A stretch of 64,000 nucleotides of DNA from Onchocerca volvulus (GCA_000499405.2 HG738138.1:15144554-15208553), one strand, 5' to 3'. Shown: positions 36,231-49,624, counted from the stretch's first letter. Numbers and translations: made by a program. The notes: a model not told the origin generated them from the letters alone.

Positions 36231-38590
36231 ATGGATGAGGAAAAAATATTAGAAATGAAGAAAGATTTACATGAATTTCTGAAAAGATTTCAAGAAACAG
36301 AAGGAAACTTTTCCGTTGTACATGATGTAAGTCATTTATCAAATTCTAGAAAAAAAAAAAGAAAAAAATTTGCAAAAAAATGAATTTCATAAAAACGAGC
36401 AAACCAAATATTTATCTTTCTCGCATTTTCTTTTTTCTCTACTTTTGTAACATACATTATTTCGACGATTCATTTGTTTTATTTCTTTTTCGCTTTTTTT
36501 CGTCCCCGTTTTTTCCTTTTTTTTCAGAGATCAGATTTTCTTTAGGGAAATTTTTCAATTTCAAAAATGTAAGCGTCATGCTTCCCATTTTTCCATTATA
36601 CTTTTTTCTGAAGGTAAAGTTTTCTTGCGATATTTCCTCATATGCATGTTTATGGATTGTATAAAAACTCCTATATATATATACGTCCCACGCACACACT
36701 CACGCATATATATAAATATAAAACAATTATTTAGGCTATTCGAATTTATTTATCCGTTTTTTTTTTCTTTTTTACTTCCATTTCTTTTTTCTAATCAATC
36801 ATCAGATCAGTTCCAAATCTAATTGATTGAATCTTATTTCAAAAGAAAAAAAAAATTAAACTTTAAATACTTATTTAACAATTAAAATGATATCATTTAA
36901 ATGGATATTGCTAGCATATAGCGAAATTATTTTCATATTAAAAATGTCTCATCCATTAATGGATATGATAAAAAACAAGAGAAAAAAAAAAAAAGATGAA
37001 TAAGGCGAAAAAGGAAAAAAACGAAAATAAATGAGATAAGAATAAAATCATTTTTCGATATCATTTATGATGTTGCATGATTTACCATCATTAAGCAATT
37101 TAACATTGTTACAACTTTAAAATGATAATATTTCAAAATGTTGCATTAAAAAATCTAATTTAAAATTCCGAATAATTTATGAAATTTCTTTTATATTCTA
37201 ATATCATTTACTGATAATAAGGAAACAAAGAAATTTAAATAAAGGGGTAATGAATTTGATTACCATATCAAAATTTCTGATTTCGTCTTTTTTTAGCTGA
37301 CGGCAATTAGCAGATTATTCGTTTCAAGCAAAACGAAATGTTATACATCATTGGTACTTGAAATAAAAATAAAAACAAAACATCGAACAAACATTTTAAA
37401 TGATTTATTTTAAATAATAAATAACAGACGGATAACTTCAATGAGAGCTATTTAATTTTTTTTAAGAAACTAGAACTATCTTAATGGTTCGTGCATTATG
37501 AGCTAAAACTAAAGTAGTTAGAAGTTTTCGAAAGATTTGCCTTTAAAATATTTTATAGGATATAAAATTAGACTACTTGCTCATTTAAGATAACTATTTG
37601 TTTATACTAATACTGATAATACTATCAGTAATAATAGTGGTAACAATAGTAATAATAAATGATTCATATGCTATGAGCTAAGATTAAAGTAGTTAAATTT
37701 TTGAAAATTTTCGACTTCTAAAATATCTTGTAAACTATGAAAATGACTTTTTGTTCGTACTAACACTACTAACAAATGATATTATCTGATATTACTGATA
37801 TTATATTACTATAACAATAATGACTTTAATAATATCAATGATAATAATAATAACAAGAACAAAATCAGTAACATTGATAATAATAATTATTATAATTTCT
37901 TCACTTACTTTTCAGCAATTTCTTCCTTCAATGTCTATTTGATTTCATTTTATCAAATTGAAAAATGTTCATTCATCAACGAACTTCCTGGTTCATGATT
38001 TATATTGCTTCGCTAATAAATAAATTATTTTTCATCAGACAATGAGTTTTTATTTGGTATAAATGCAGTCAAATTCATATCGTTTTCATTATTTCGATTA
38101 ATAATTGTTCATAAATTTGAAATGAAATTTATTGATTGTTATTTTAAAATACAGCAGTTTTAACCGGTTGATAATAATTCGTCATTATTGTCAATGGTTA
38201 TATATAAGTTTGGATATTTGGTCTCTTTTTCTTCATTTTTTTTTCTATTAATTAATTTCTTGGTTAAAATTTTACGTGTATTTCTTTTTGTTATGCAAAA
38301 GAGCAAGTTGAAATTTTTGTTCTTTGCTTGTAATTTCTTATAATTTTGGAATTTTACTAAATTCAATTTCTACTAATGCGTTCCTTTTTTTTGAAATGAT
38401 CATTATGTATTGTATACTTATTTTCACCTTTCGCTTCATTTTTTTTTCTTTTTTGTTTCACAATCAGATACAATTTGATCAGCAAAATGATTCGATAAAC
38501 ATTTTTGAGATCAATAGATCTAGTAAAGTTAAAGAAATATTTCGAGCTAATAGCATCTATGTTAGGAGTATTACAAAAAACCGGATATAG
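36231..38590 (+). CDS. Putative small three-exon gene, 91 residues, unknown function
   Basis: Exons: 36231-36326 (ATG, donor GAT|GTAAGT), 37297-37353 (acceptor CTTTTTTTAG, donor TTG|GTACTT) and 38468-38590 (acceptor TTTCACAATCAG, stop TAG). All three junctions are phase 0, and 96 + 57 + 123 nt gives 91 codons plus stop. Exon 1 encodes a charged helix (MDEEKILEMKKDLHEFLKRF). Exon 2 reads LTAISRLFVSSKTKCYTSL. Exon 3 is hydrophilic (FDQQNDSINIFEINRSSKVK, ending SITKNRI). A polyT-TTTTCAAG trans- or cis-splice acceptor lies about 38 nt before the ATG, and AATAAA occurs at 38691. There is no signal peptide or membrane segment. The function is unknown. Introns could hide further phase-0 exons; an alternative acceptor at 37916 would end the protein after QFLPSMSI. 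Confidence 0.4.
37485..37815. repeat. 175-bp diverged tandem duplication
   Basis: ATGAGCTAAAACTAAAGTAG (37498) recurs as ATGAGCTAAGATTAAAGTAG (37673). Downstream words also match (TTTTCGAAAGATTTGCC versus TTTTGAAAATTTTCGAC, and ATACTAATACTGATAAT versus GTACTAACACTACTAAC). It lies inside the proposed second intron of the small gene. Confidence 0.65.
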
Positions 38591-41500
38591 TTTTTCAGCA
38601 TTCTGAAGCCGTTCATTCGAACTAACTATATTTTGAAAATCGTTTTTTTGGTTGCCATTAATACAATAATAAGAAGGACTAGAAACAAAAAATAAAATTA
38701 TAAATTGATAAAAATCAAGTGAATTTTGTGTTCACTGCATATACCATAATATTGTTCATGATACGGTATATGCACAGTTCATGATACGTAGTCTAACATT
38801 TAAAAATATTCTTCTCATTTTTTGTCAAAGTATCTTGAAATGATACATTGCTATAACTACTATGCTACTTACTAAATGATAATTACATTTGGTATTCTAT
38901 TTCTAAAACTTTTTTAAAAAAATTTGAAATTCGTATACTTAAATATTTATTTATCAGTGTAAGTTAATTCCGATTTTAATTTAATACTGTTAAAAATTTT
39001 TGAGAACATGTTTGAAACCCTTATTATCACAACATTTATTTCTTAATATAAGTTCATTTCAATTCAAATTTTGGAGACAAACATTAAATAACAAACAATT
39101 TTAGTGAAAAAAAAGGACTGCTGCCTTCAAAAAATGTCTGAAATAAAATGTAAAAAGTACGTTATCACTAATTCGTTGCACTCCAATATTTTCTATCTAA
39201 CTCACCAACTTTCATTTTCCTCATATTATTCTTTTTTTTTTATTTAATAAAAAATTGTTGAAATTCGAATTTTTCTACCTTTTTTCCACCAACTCATTTT
39301 CTTTTTTGTTTTTACTTAAGCAATTTCTTGGTTTTCGACCAGTTATTCCTCAAGTTGGATTTAGCTTTTAATTGCATAATTTCAGTTCAATTATATGATT
39401 TATTATGCAATTTTAAGACATCCAGTAAATAATACATTATGTTTTCCTTTTCTCTAATTAATACATTCTTTTTTTGTTTATTAGAAATTTGTTTGCATTT
39501 CAACATTTCCCATTTCATGTCATTTTTCAAATGGTGTTTTGAAAAATAATTTGAAAATTTATTTATTTTTTGTTTATTTTACTTAATGGTTCCTTTCGCT
39601 ATTTTTCAATTCATTTCCTAATTTAGATTCTTTTCTTTCGTAAAAAATAACCACACATTATTGAATAATTTACAAAACTAGAAAAAAAGAAAAAAATTTA
39701 TACTTTAAATTAAAAGCTGCTCAGAAAAAAAAAATCCATTTTTCCATCTTCAGCAAAAATTATTTTCCACCCTTGTCTGAAACATTTATATTGGCAGAAA
39801 TTTCTCCGATTCTTTATCTTTTTTTTCGATTTCAGAAAAATTGAAATATAGTTTTAAGTAATAAAGGAAAAAATTAATGATGCAATAAATTGGAAATTTT
39901 CTTAATTTCTTTTTTTTGTGATTTCAAGAATTCTAGTATTGCTTTTGTAAAAAAATAAATGAGGGAAGAAAAAATGAGATAAACTAGAAAAATATCGAAA
40001 CTTCGTCTAAACTGATGTTCTTTCATATGATAGCATCTGTTATTATGGAATTCTAATCCGGATCCGGAAACGAATTTACATGATATGCCCATTACTAGAT
40101 ATAAAATGTTCTACGTAGAGAATAATAAACGCATGATTTAACAATAATTAGCTATTTTTTTTCTATTGTTAAAAGATTGATTTAGCTTAATGAACTGGAA
40201 TTTGTATAGTGGCAACTAATTCAAATTCTAATTTGAAATTACGAAATTCCCATGATAAATTTAAAATCTAATTAAGAGTTAATCCACTTTATTTTGCACT
40301 CTTTTTTTTTGCTTTATTCCCCTGGAGAAGGAGAATTAAATAGAAAAATGTATTAATACAACATTTAATTGAATTGGTTCTTTTCCAGGAAAAAAAGTCG
40401 GATGGGAAAAGGCGAAAAAAATTCTTAATCATAATACTGATTAATCGTGATAAAAACACGGTGATAACGGTGATATTTTAATTTATCACCATCACTAGGT
40501 TATATACTTTATCTTCTAAGATATGATTATTGTTACAGTTTGTATATATTTTTAATTAATCGAATGATTTTATGTTTAGAAAGATAATTTTTTCGCTGGT
40601 TTCAATGGTGGAAAAATTTAATTGTAAAAATAAATTTTTCCATTAATTTTTTTAATATTCTTATGTTTCAACTTAATTAAAGTATGAATAATTAATTTCA
40701 AATTCCATTTTTTGTCAAAAATTTGCCATAAAAAAAGAAAGGAATTATTATTTGGCTGTAAAATTTTTTTTTACAAAAATCGAAAATATGTTGAGATAAT
40801 GAACATTAATATTTTATTATTTAGAAAAACATACAAATTAAATAACGGAATAAGGGACTTGTACAATATTCCCGGATTAAGATGTTTATAAACTATATTA
40901 CCGTATACTTTCAGCACCTTATATTTTCGATTATATTCGTTTTCATTCCAGTTATATTAATTTTTGATGAATTCATATAAATATAAGTTCAATTTACATT
41001 TCCATATGTCTTCGCTACCATTTCAGTCATATTAATTTTTGGCAATTGTTAAAGGAATATTAGAAGGAGATATTAAAGTATGCTCAAAAATGCCATTTAG
41101 TAATATTAAGAATTCACTTTTTTCATTATTCATTAATTATTATTAACATTCTTTCATTGACAATTATCATTTATTCATTACTATTCATCGATTTATTGGT
41201 ACTATGTAAGCAAATAATCATTTTTTTAATTACAATAATCTTAATTATGATGTTTTAATCATAATATTTCAATGTTTTAATGTATTAGATTCCATTCATA
41301 AGTTGTAATTCCTTTTTTTTTTTATTATTATTATTATTATTCCAGATATATTCTCGCTTTCGACTTCTGTAATATATCAAATATTCTTAGCATAATAAAT
41401 GTTAACTTAATTCTGCTTGTAAGCGATAAAATATGTTTAGGAAATGATTTTAATCAACGTCATAGCTATGCAAATGAAAATTGTGAAAAAAATTGAAAAA

Positions 41501-42681
41501 ATGCAATGAAATTTGGCATGATTTAATAAATTATTTAAAATAGTTCAGAAAAAATTTAATCCTACAACAAGTATTTATGCTAAAATTTTTAGTTTCGGTT
41601 GACTTAATCCTTGCATTTATACAAATAGAAATGTGTACTATATGTGTAAAATATTCCAATCAGTAATATTTTTCATTCATTTTCAGGTTAATTTTACTAA
41701 AGTTTATTGTGCATTTCCTTTGCTATCTTCTTTCATTTTCTCACAAATCACGCAAGTGTAACACTTTTATTTATCATTATTGCAGCTTTCAATCATTAAA
41801 ATTCTTCATTTTCAAAATATTTTTACCAAAGTTTTCTCTTGCTTTTTTCCCTGAACTATTTCCTCTTTATTTTCATAATAACATTGCTATTTTATTTCAT
41901 ATTTCCACGTGTCATGCAAATGTCATATTTTTTGTGTACTATTATTGCAACATATCATGCAAGATACATTGAAAACATTTCTATAAAATGAAATTGTTGT
42001 TTATCGCTTGAAATGTTTGTGCAAATTGATTCATTTGCATCCAATGAGACAATTTTTGCATGAAAGATATTTGTATTGAAAATTATTTGCTTCTGTTTGC
42101 AGAATATACTGTTTAATTAAAAAAAGGGAATTATTTCGTAATCAAATAAACGTGTGCTTTTTTTTGTAATTTAACGTTTTAATTAAAATAAATCAAGCGA
42201 AATAATTAAATTTTAAGTCAGTTATAGTAAATGGAATAAAATAAATAAATAAAAGTGGAATAATTTGCGTACCTCCTTTCAACGCAGTAAATATTATTGA
42301 AAATAATTCTATGCTTAATTAATTCCCAATTATATAAAAAATTTTCCTCACTTATACTCTTTCGTCATCATTTAATTAACCAATCTGAAATTAATTTTTC
42401 TTAGTTTATTTAAATTGACTAATTAATCAACCAGTCTTACATAAAAGTAATTCTGCTTCATTTCATAACGGCTTTGTTGTAAAAATATGTTAATTAATCA
42501 AAAAACTGTTAATAAAAAACAATTACTTCATTATGGAATATTTGTTTTTATTCCATTTCTTGAATTATTTTATCATGCAAATGTTTGTTTTTGTTGCTGA
42601 ATTTGCTTTTTAACGAAGAGAAAACAAATAATGAAATTTTAGACCATTTATATGTATATATAATACATATAGAATTCGTCT

Positions 42682-42717
<36 letters not shown>

Positions 42718-42757
42718 CTTTTTCAATTTAAGGATGTAAGAAGAGTAAAAATCGGAA
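38591..42757. other. AT-rich upstream region of the GPCR gene, no gene recognised
   Basis: Holds an (AT)n microsatellite at 42686-42714, only about 45 bp before the GPCR start codon, and an (ATT)n stretch at about 41323-41340. A small inverted repeat (TGCATATACC / GGTATATGCA) sits near 38738-38767. Minor ORFs have no support. Confidence 0.5.
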
Positions 42758-45709
42758 ATGGAATTATATGAAAATAATTCATTAACAATGTTAAAATCAA
42801 ACGATAGCGTAGCATATTGCTTAGATGGCATTTTTACAAATTATCAGGTGGATTATCGTTTATATGGCAACTTACCCATTTCAATATTTGGTATTCTTAT
42901 TAATTTAATTAATATAATTATCTTTTCGCATGCTGATATGCGTAAAAGTTTGGTAAATCGATTTCTGCTTACAATCAGCATTACTGATTTATTATTGCTT
43001 ATTTTTAATTTCTTCTTTCTTCTATTTCCTGTAATTGCAATATTTTCCAATTTTTTCATCCTACAACATATTTATCCTGTGGTACTCAGGTTTGTTTCTA
43101 TTACTATTACTATTATTATTTATTTTCTTCAAAATATAAAAAAATAAATTTGTAAAATTTTTTTCAACTAATCATTTATTTTTGCACTCTTCTTTATAAT
43201 ACTGAAAGCTTCTTTTTTAATTATGCAGATTTTCTTCTTTTTAAATAAATTATCATTCATTCTATCTTTCTATACTTTTAAATGTTTCATTTATTATTCA
43301 TTGCATTATTTTCTGCAACTTTTAAAAGTTTCGTTTTTTAAATTTTACAATTTTTTTTAAAATTATTCATTACTATTATCAATATTTATTCTGTGAATAA
43401 AAATTAAATTGGACATTTATTATGAATAAAATCGTTTGATCAAATATGATTAAATCGAATTTATTTCATGATAATAGAAGAAGAAATATTTGTTAGAAAA
43501 AAAGGTAGCAAATGAATTGACAATAAGTAAATTGTAATTTACCCAAATTCAGATTTAAGTTTGTTCTCTTTTCTTTTTCCTTTCCACAAATATTGACATC
43601 AGTAAATTCAAAGACGAAAAACAGTTTGTAGAACAAATGTTTATTCAGCCTAAAGATTGTACAGATTTGAAAATTTTGACAGCTCACCAATTTTAGCAAT
43701 AAACATTATCATATAAATCTTTTCCTTTTATCCATAAAATTTCAAGTGTATTCCAAGTAATCAATTTTGAAATTGATTTTAAAAAGTAAGTTAAAACTAG
43801 TAGAACTTAATTATTCAAACTGCTCAAATTATAGTGAAACAGATGGATTGCAAATAGATCGGAAATTTCAATACGATTTCTTGAAATCGTTGCATCTATA
43901 AATTTGATTTTAGGAAAATTTTTGCCGTTAAAATAACTTGAAACAAAAATTTAATCCATTAAAAATAAAGTTCTTTTTAAACTAATATTCGAAATATTTT
44001 TGTTGAAGATAAGTAGTAATGACTAATCATATGACTAAATGAGAACCAATAAAAATAAAAGAATTGATGTATTTTCAGAAAAAGTTTCTTGAAAGTATTT
44101 TTTAGTTTTGTTTCATTTTTTCGCATCTTCCATTATTTGTCATAACTATTCTGTTTTATTTGATGCTCGTTTGAAATGATATTTGCAGCAATTTCGTCGA
44201 AAATAACATTTGCCGCATTCTTTGAAAACAAAATTTCATAAATCAGTCAAGACAAATGGGAAAAAGTTTTTGTTTTCTTAAGTTGCATTGGAAAAAGAAC
44301 AACAAGGAAAAGAGCAAATAAACATTTCAATTCGAAGAGAGAAATATTGACTCGTTATTGAATCCAGTTCAAACATTATGCAGATTCTGCTTCAATAAAT
44401 ATTAAAATAAAGTTGAAAATCATGACAAAATAAGATATCAACCAAAATTTGCAATTTAAACTATCACAAAAATGACATATATAACTTTGATAAAATACTA
44501 GAAGTAAAAACTGTTAACTATGCTTCTTTTTTTCAGTTATAAATTTTAAAATGATAGTGAAAAATACAAATTGTGTTAAATTGAATAATTCAAAGAAAAG
44601 ATTTGGGTGGCTTTTTTAAATTCGATTAAAATACAAGCTAAAGTAGTAATACCACTATTTTAATTTAGAATTATTTTTGCGGAAATCAGTCATCAATTTT
44701 TCTTTTTTTTTTGGCGAGACTGCTAAAGTTTTTTGCAAATAAACATTAAATCTCCTTGCACCTTTTTTATAAGTTATCAATAAAAACATATCAATATTAC
44801 GTTGGTATTGTACACGACAATATATACAATAGTATACAATACGTATAATAATAGTGTCTTAAATTAACAACTAGATAATAATTAATAAATATCAGTAAAT
44901 AAATAAACAACGAATAGATGAGCAAATATTGGATAAATAAGCAATAATCAATTAAGTAAATAAATAATAATGAAATAAATAAATAATAATGAAAAACAAA
45001 AAACAATAAAATTAAGTATCATTAATGGAGTAATAAATACATCAAATTTCAGGTATAGTTATCCACTGGCAAGGATAGCACAAACATGCGGTGTTTACCT
45101 GACCTTATTTCTATCGGTACATCGTTATCTCGGTGTTTGCCACCCATTTCAAGCAAAACGATGGATTACTGGGTTTTAATTTCTTTCTTTCTTCTTTTCT
45201 TGTAACTCGTACTTATCGATTAGATAATGATAAAATTCTATTAATGCTACAGTAATGCTATAAGTTGGCACAGTAATTTATACATATGAAAAAATTGTTC
45301 AGTTTTCCTTTTTTTTTCCCAAAATATTTCTATTTAGCCATATTTTATTTGTTAAATTGCTTTTTTTAAAAAAAAGGACATAATTATTGGATAATATTTA
45401 TATCTGTATTGCTACAGGAAATGATTCCCATCATTTACGCGAAATGTTTTAAACGTAAAACTTCTTTCCAATATTAAACCAATTCGAATAAAAAAATTCT
45501 CCTTTTCTCCAATTTGAAAATGACATATAAATTGCACATTCCTATTTCTAGAGCACTTATCGCCAACTGAATAAATCATTTTATATATACACATATATGT
45601 GAAAAAATAAACTAGCAACAAATGCTTTGCAAATTTGAATATTTAGATAGCAAATTACTCGAAATCTAATTTCATTTTTAGCTAAATAAGTAAGTAAGTA
45701 TGAATAAAT

Positions 45710-45742
<33 letters not shown>

Positions 45743-48700
45743 CTTATTTATTTATTTATTTATTTGTTTATTCCAAAGAAAAAAAAATATATACATATAA
45801 AAACAAAAAAAAAAATAGATCTAAATAAATGAAGCAAAAAACTAAAATAAAATTAGATTGTCAAATATCTCGTAAAATATTTTTCTTTTTCTTTTCTTTT
45901 ATTGAAATAATTCTACCAATAAATTAAAAGAAGATAAATTAACAAAATTTTCAATTGTTACTAAATATTTGGACTTGACAGCCATAGAAATATATGCATT
46001 TAAAAAAAAGATGCGAAAATAAAAGAAATGAGAAAATAAAATTAAATTTAATGTATATTTCAACAATACAACATTTTTATTACAAGAATAAAAAAGAATA
46101 AAATTAAACTATTACATAGCATTTTTTGTAACTATTGAAAAAAGAAAAGAAAAAGATAAATATATGCTATGATTTCCACTAAAAATCAATGAAATGGAAA
46201 CAATTTGATAGTGACATCGTTTTAACATGAAAAATAATAAACATAAATATATTTGCAGCAATCTAAAACAATAAGCGTTAGTTATTAATTATTTAAAATG
46301 TCAATAATAATGATAATAATAACAATATCAGCATAATTCCAAATAATAATCATATAAACATAATTAAATCATTACTTATTGATGGAAATATAATCATTCA
46401 ATTGTTTGCTATTAACAAATTCAATGTCTGCAATAAAAATATATTTGAAATGATATGATAATCTTTGGCATATTTTAAAAATAAGTTATAATAGATATAT
46501 TTTATCTGCGAGGAAAAAAAATTCACTGAAAATTATTTTCTGAATACTTGAAAATTCTTATCTTTCCCTTTTTTTTTTTCCGCATCATTGAATAACTACT
46601 TTTGAAAACAATTATGAAATACATGGAATTTTTTTCTTTCTTTTCCTTTCTCACTTTAGAAGAATCCAATTTTAATTTCGACTTCTTTTAGACCCAATGT
46701 TAACAGGCCTAATTCTAAATCACCAATACATTATATCTAATTATTTGTTTCATCGATATTTGAAATATTCCATTAAAATTAATTGTAAAATTAATTACGA
46801 CAACAGAAATTCAGTAATTTGGACATTATTTTTCTCCCTTTAATATTGTTTAGTTTCTTCAGAAAACCTGTAAAATACGCTATTTTTGGTTCCATTGTAT
46901 TTTCATTCGTTATCAACTCAACAACATGGCTTGAACTTACTGTTGTTCCATGTTTTAGCAAAGAATTTAATCAATTGTCAAGGTAATCCATCAAAATTGT
47001 GCATTATCAAGAAAAAGAAAAAGTTGAAATTAAATTGTTCTCTTGAAGTTATCAACAATCACATGAATAAAAATTTATGTAGAGAAATAAATTATGATAC
47101 AAATTAAAATAAGCGCTTCGTGGAATAAAATTAATAATAAACTTATGATAATGATATGATTCGAATGTATTTATTGATTTATAGAGGATCTGTTTCTTTT
47201 AAGTTTAAAATTTAAAAAAAAGAAAAATGAATTTTATAGACATATTCAACTTACCGAATTACAAATGGATTATACATATGGGATTGTTATGAAAGTGATC
47301 ACTTATACATTGGTCATGTTTATTTTCCCATTTTTTATATTAATTATTGTCAATACACGCATTATTCTTGCTCTTAAGCATAGCTCAAATATGAGAGCTT
47401 TACATGCCAGTGGGAAATCACTTTTATCCAAAATAAATCATAGGTATGTGATTTTTGTTTTTCAAATAATTTTACTTTTTTTCATATTTTTTAAAAAATT
47501 TCTATTCCATTTTAGTAATTGTATTTACGAAAAATTTAAAAAATAGAATTTTTTACTTTTGCTTTCACTATTGTTAAGATTCAGTTAAAATTCAGGCATA
47601 CATAGTTCACTCTAGTTTTCTTTTCTAATTACTACCTACTTATATTTTATGAGTTGGTGATATTGAAATTTTAAAAACATGAAAGTTCCATATGAAAGTA
47701 CTGATTTCAGCCAAAAAAATAATCAAAATGAGATGGCAGTGATATTAAACCCATCATATGCAACTACAGCTTTACATTTCTCGTCGACAAATTTTACCAA
47801 GTAAATCCCAATTATCTACTTTTCTTTCATATCTGAATAATTTAATACGAAAAATTTTTGGTAGTAAATATTCAAAAGAATAGATGCATATTTTAACTGA
47901 ATCACAAAAAGTTTTCAAAAATTTTTTTTCTAATATTCGATCGATCATCCAGTGGGAATTGGAATGAAATCTTGGCAATTCTTTTTCTCCATATACACAT
48001 ATATTTTTCTTTTGCAGCTTTCGCACGATGTTACCAAGAGTTTCTAAACCAACAACGAATTATCATTCATCAACTCGTGATAGTTCGGTGACATTGATGC
48101 TTTTGGCCATTGTCGCTATGTTTCTCACTTGCAATGGTCGGTTTGTCTGTTTGATTTTAAGATAAAGCTTAAAAAACCTGATTGTTTTAATATCATAAAA
48201 TCTATACTATAATTTCTGAACATAAGCATATAAAATGATACGACTCGTTGATTATCTATCTTGAAGAATCACCTATCCTTCGCGATTTAATTAAATCCAC
48301 TATTCTATCAGCGGTTTAATTAAATCCAATATTCTATTAGCGGTTTAATTAAATCCAATATTTGTATTGATTTCTGTTTGCTCTATGATAATAACGTTGA
48401 TTTTTAAGAAGTTGATTTAGGAGAATGAGAAGACAAACTGAACACTGAAAAACTTATAAAAATTAATAGGATTTTCAAATTTGTATGTTTCTTTATTAAA
48501 GATAGAAATATCAAAATAACGAAACTTCTTTTGCTAAATTATATACTTGACCAAGATTTACAGGTTTAGCATTTTGCAACAACATCATCGAAATTTTGAT
48601 ATTTGTGGATAAGATCGACAATAGCGAAAATCAAAGCGCATTTGAAAAAAGTGTCGAAATTGCTAATATTTTGGTCTCCTTGAATTCATCAACATCAATC

Positions 48701-49624
48701 TTCATCTACCTCATTTTCAGCTCTAAATATCGCCTCATTGTGAAGGAGTATCTTGGTCTGAAAAAGATTCATAAAGTAAGAAGTATATTTTGGACTAAGC
48801 TAAAATTTCACCGATCTATTATCATCTTTTGATGACGAATGAATTTGAGATGCCTAAACAATCTGTTTAATTTAATACTCTTCAAAGGGATTGTAATAAG
48901 CTTTTTATTCGGTACACATAGTGAAAATATACAACTGTTCATCTTATTCTAAATTTGTCTTTCGTTATGACATGTTGACAGATTAATCCTACAGTTCAGA
49001 AATAAGCAAAGTTGATAGATGTATCTTATAGAAATATTTACAGTATTCTTGAATAGAAGGATCGAATTGTAGCTCAAGCAAAATAAATAAGTAATTTAAC
49101 CATAACAAAACAAAAAATTATACCTTGAACAGCGTATTTTACATTGTTGTAATTCAAATATTGCATTTAGTTCCACTGATATCATTTGTGCAATAAATTC
49201 ATCTATCATTTCTTCTCGCCTTCAAAATGCATACAACTTCGACATGTTTCTCTACTATTCCTCAAAAAATTTTGATATTCTTTTGAAATGAAAATCAAAA
49301 ATGATGCAAAAAAAAGTAACTGCCATCTTCTAATCTTATGAAGCAATAAAGATTAGAAGATGATAGTTACTTTTTTCTTTCTCAGTAAAAGTCAAAACTT
49401 AAGAACCAAATACTAAAAAATAATTAAATAAAAAATAAAACTTTATTAGTGCTGTCATCAGTCATTGTTTGCAGGCTTACGGTGGAACATTAGCAGCGAC
49501 AGGTATCGCGGTACGGCATACATTTGAATATCCATTCTTTCGCGAGGAAATATCACAAACTCCAGCTAGACTTCGTATATTTTCTGGATTACGTGTTCCA
49601 TCTTCCGTGCATCGTAATTCATAG
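42758..49624 (+). CDS. Rhodopsin-class GPCR, FMRFamide/neuropeptide-receptor-like, 7 exons
   Basis: Exons: 42758-43089, 45053-45172, 46863-46982, 47240-47443, 48018-48136, 48564-48775, 49475-49624. All junctions have GT..AG and matching phases; 1257 nt give 418 residues. The start is the ATG of MELYENNSLT, giving an extracellular N-terminus with an N-glycosylation sequon (NNS). TM1 is about 38-58, TM2 67-92 (with the conserved Asp in SITDLLLL), and TM3 112-135 ending in HRYLGVCHPF, the DRY-box equivalent. TM4 is 155-178, TM5 208-232, TM6 283-305 (FLTCNGLAF) and TM7 330-351 (LNSSTSIFIYLIF). The cytoplasmic tail is about 67 residues. The layout and the HRYLGVCHPF and TCN..NNIIE motifs resemble nematode FMRFamide peptide receptors. 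It would act at the plasma membrane of neurons or muscle to sense a neuropeptide; the ligand cannot be told. AATAAA follows at 49675-49680. Confidence 0.93.
45682..45772. repeat. AT / TTTA microsatellite in GPCR intron 2
   Basis: An AAGT run, then (AT)n, then (TTTA)n. The outer parts are loosely complementary and could fold back. It lies in the intron between exons 2 and 3 of the receptor gene. Confidence 0.9.
48282..48363. repeat. 29-bp tandem repeat in GPCR intron 5, 2.8 copies
   Basis: Unit GCGGTTTAATTAAATCCAAT + ATTCTATTA at 48282, 48311 and 48340, with only a few differences between copies. The core TTTAATTAAA is itself palindromic. Confidence 0.9.
49310..49376. repeat. Hairpin in GPCR intron 6, 28-bp arms, 11-nt loop
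   Basis: Arms 49310-49337 and 49349-49376 are complementary with two mismatches (AGTAACTGCCATCTTCTAAT against ATTAGAAGATGATAGTTACT); the loop is ATGAAGCAATA. It lies on the sense strand of the last intron of the receptor gene. Stem and loop sizes are compatible with a pre-miRNA-like or other hairpin RNA. Confidence 0.85.

Noticed and set aside
36526..36567. Short exon with strong TTTTTTTTCAG acceptor and GTAAGC donor inside the proposed small gene
   Set aside because: It does not fit the phase of the flanking exons (phase 0 entry gives an early TAG), so it was left out of the model.
42853..43059. 68-codon minus ORF
   Set aside because: Shadow of GPCR exon 1.
47772..48026. 84-codon minus ORF
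   Set aside because: Antisense to the GPCR intron 4 / exon 5 boundary, where the sense exon is well supported.
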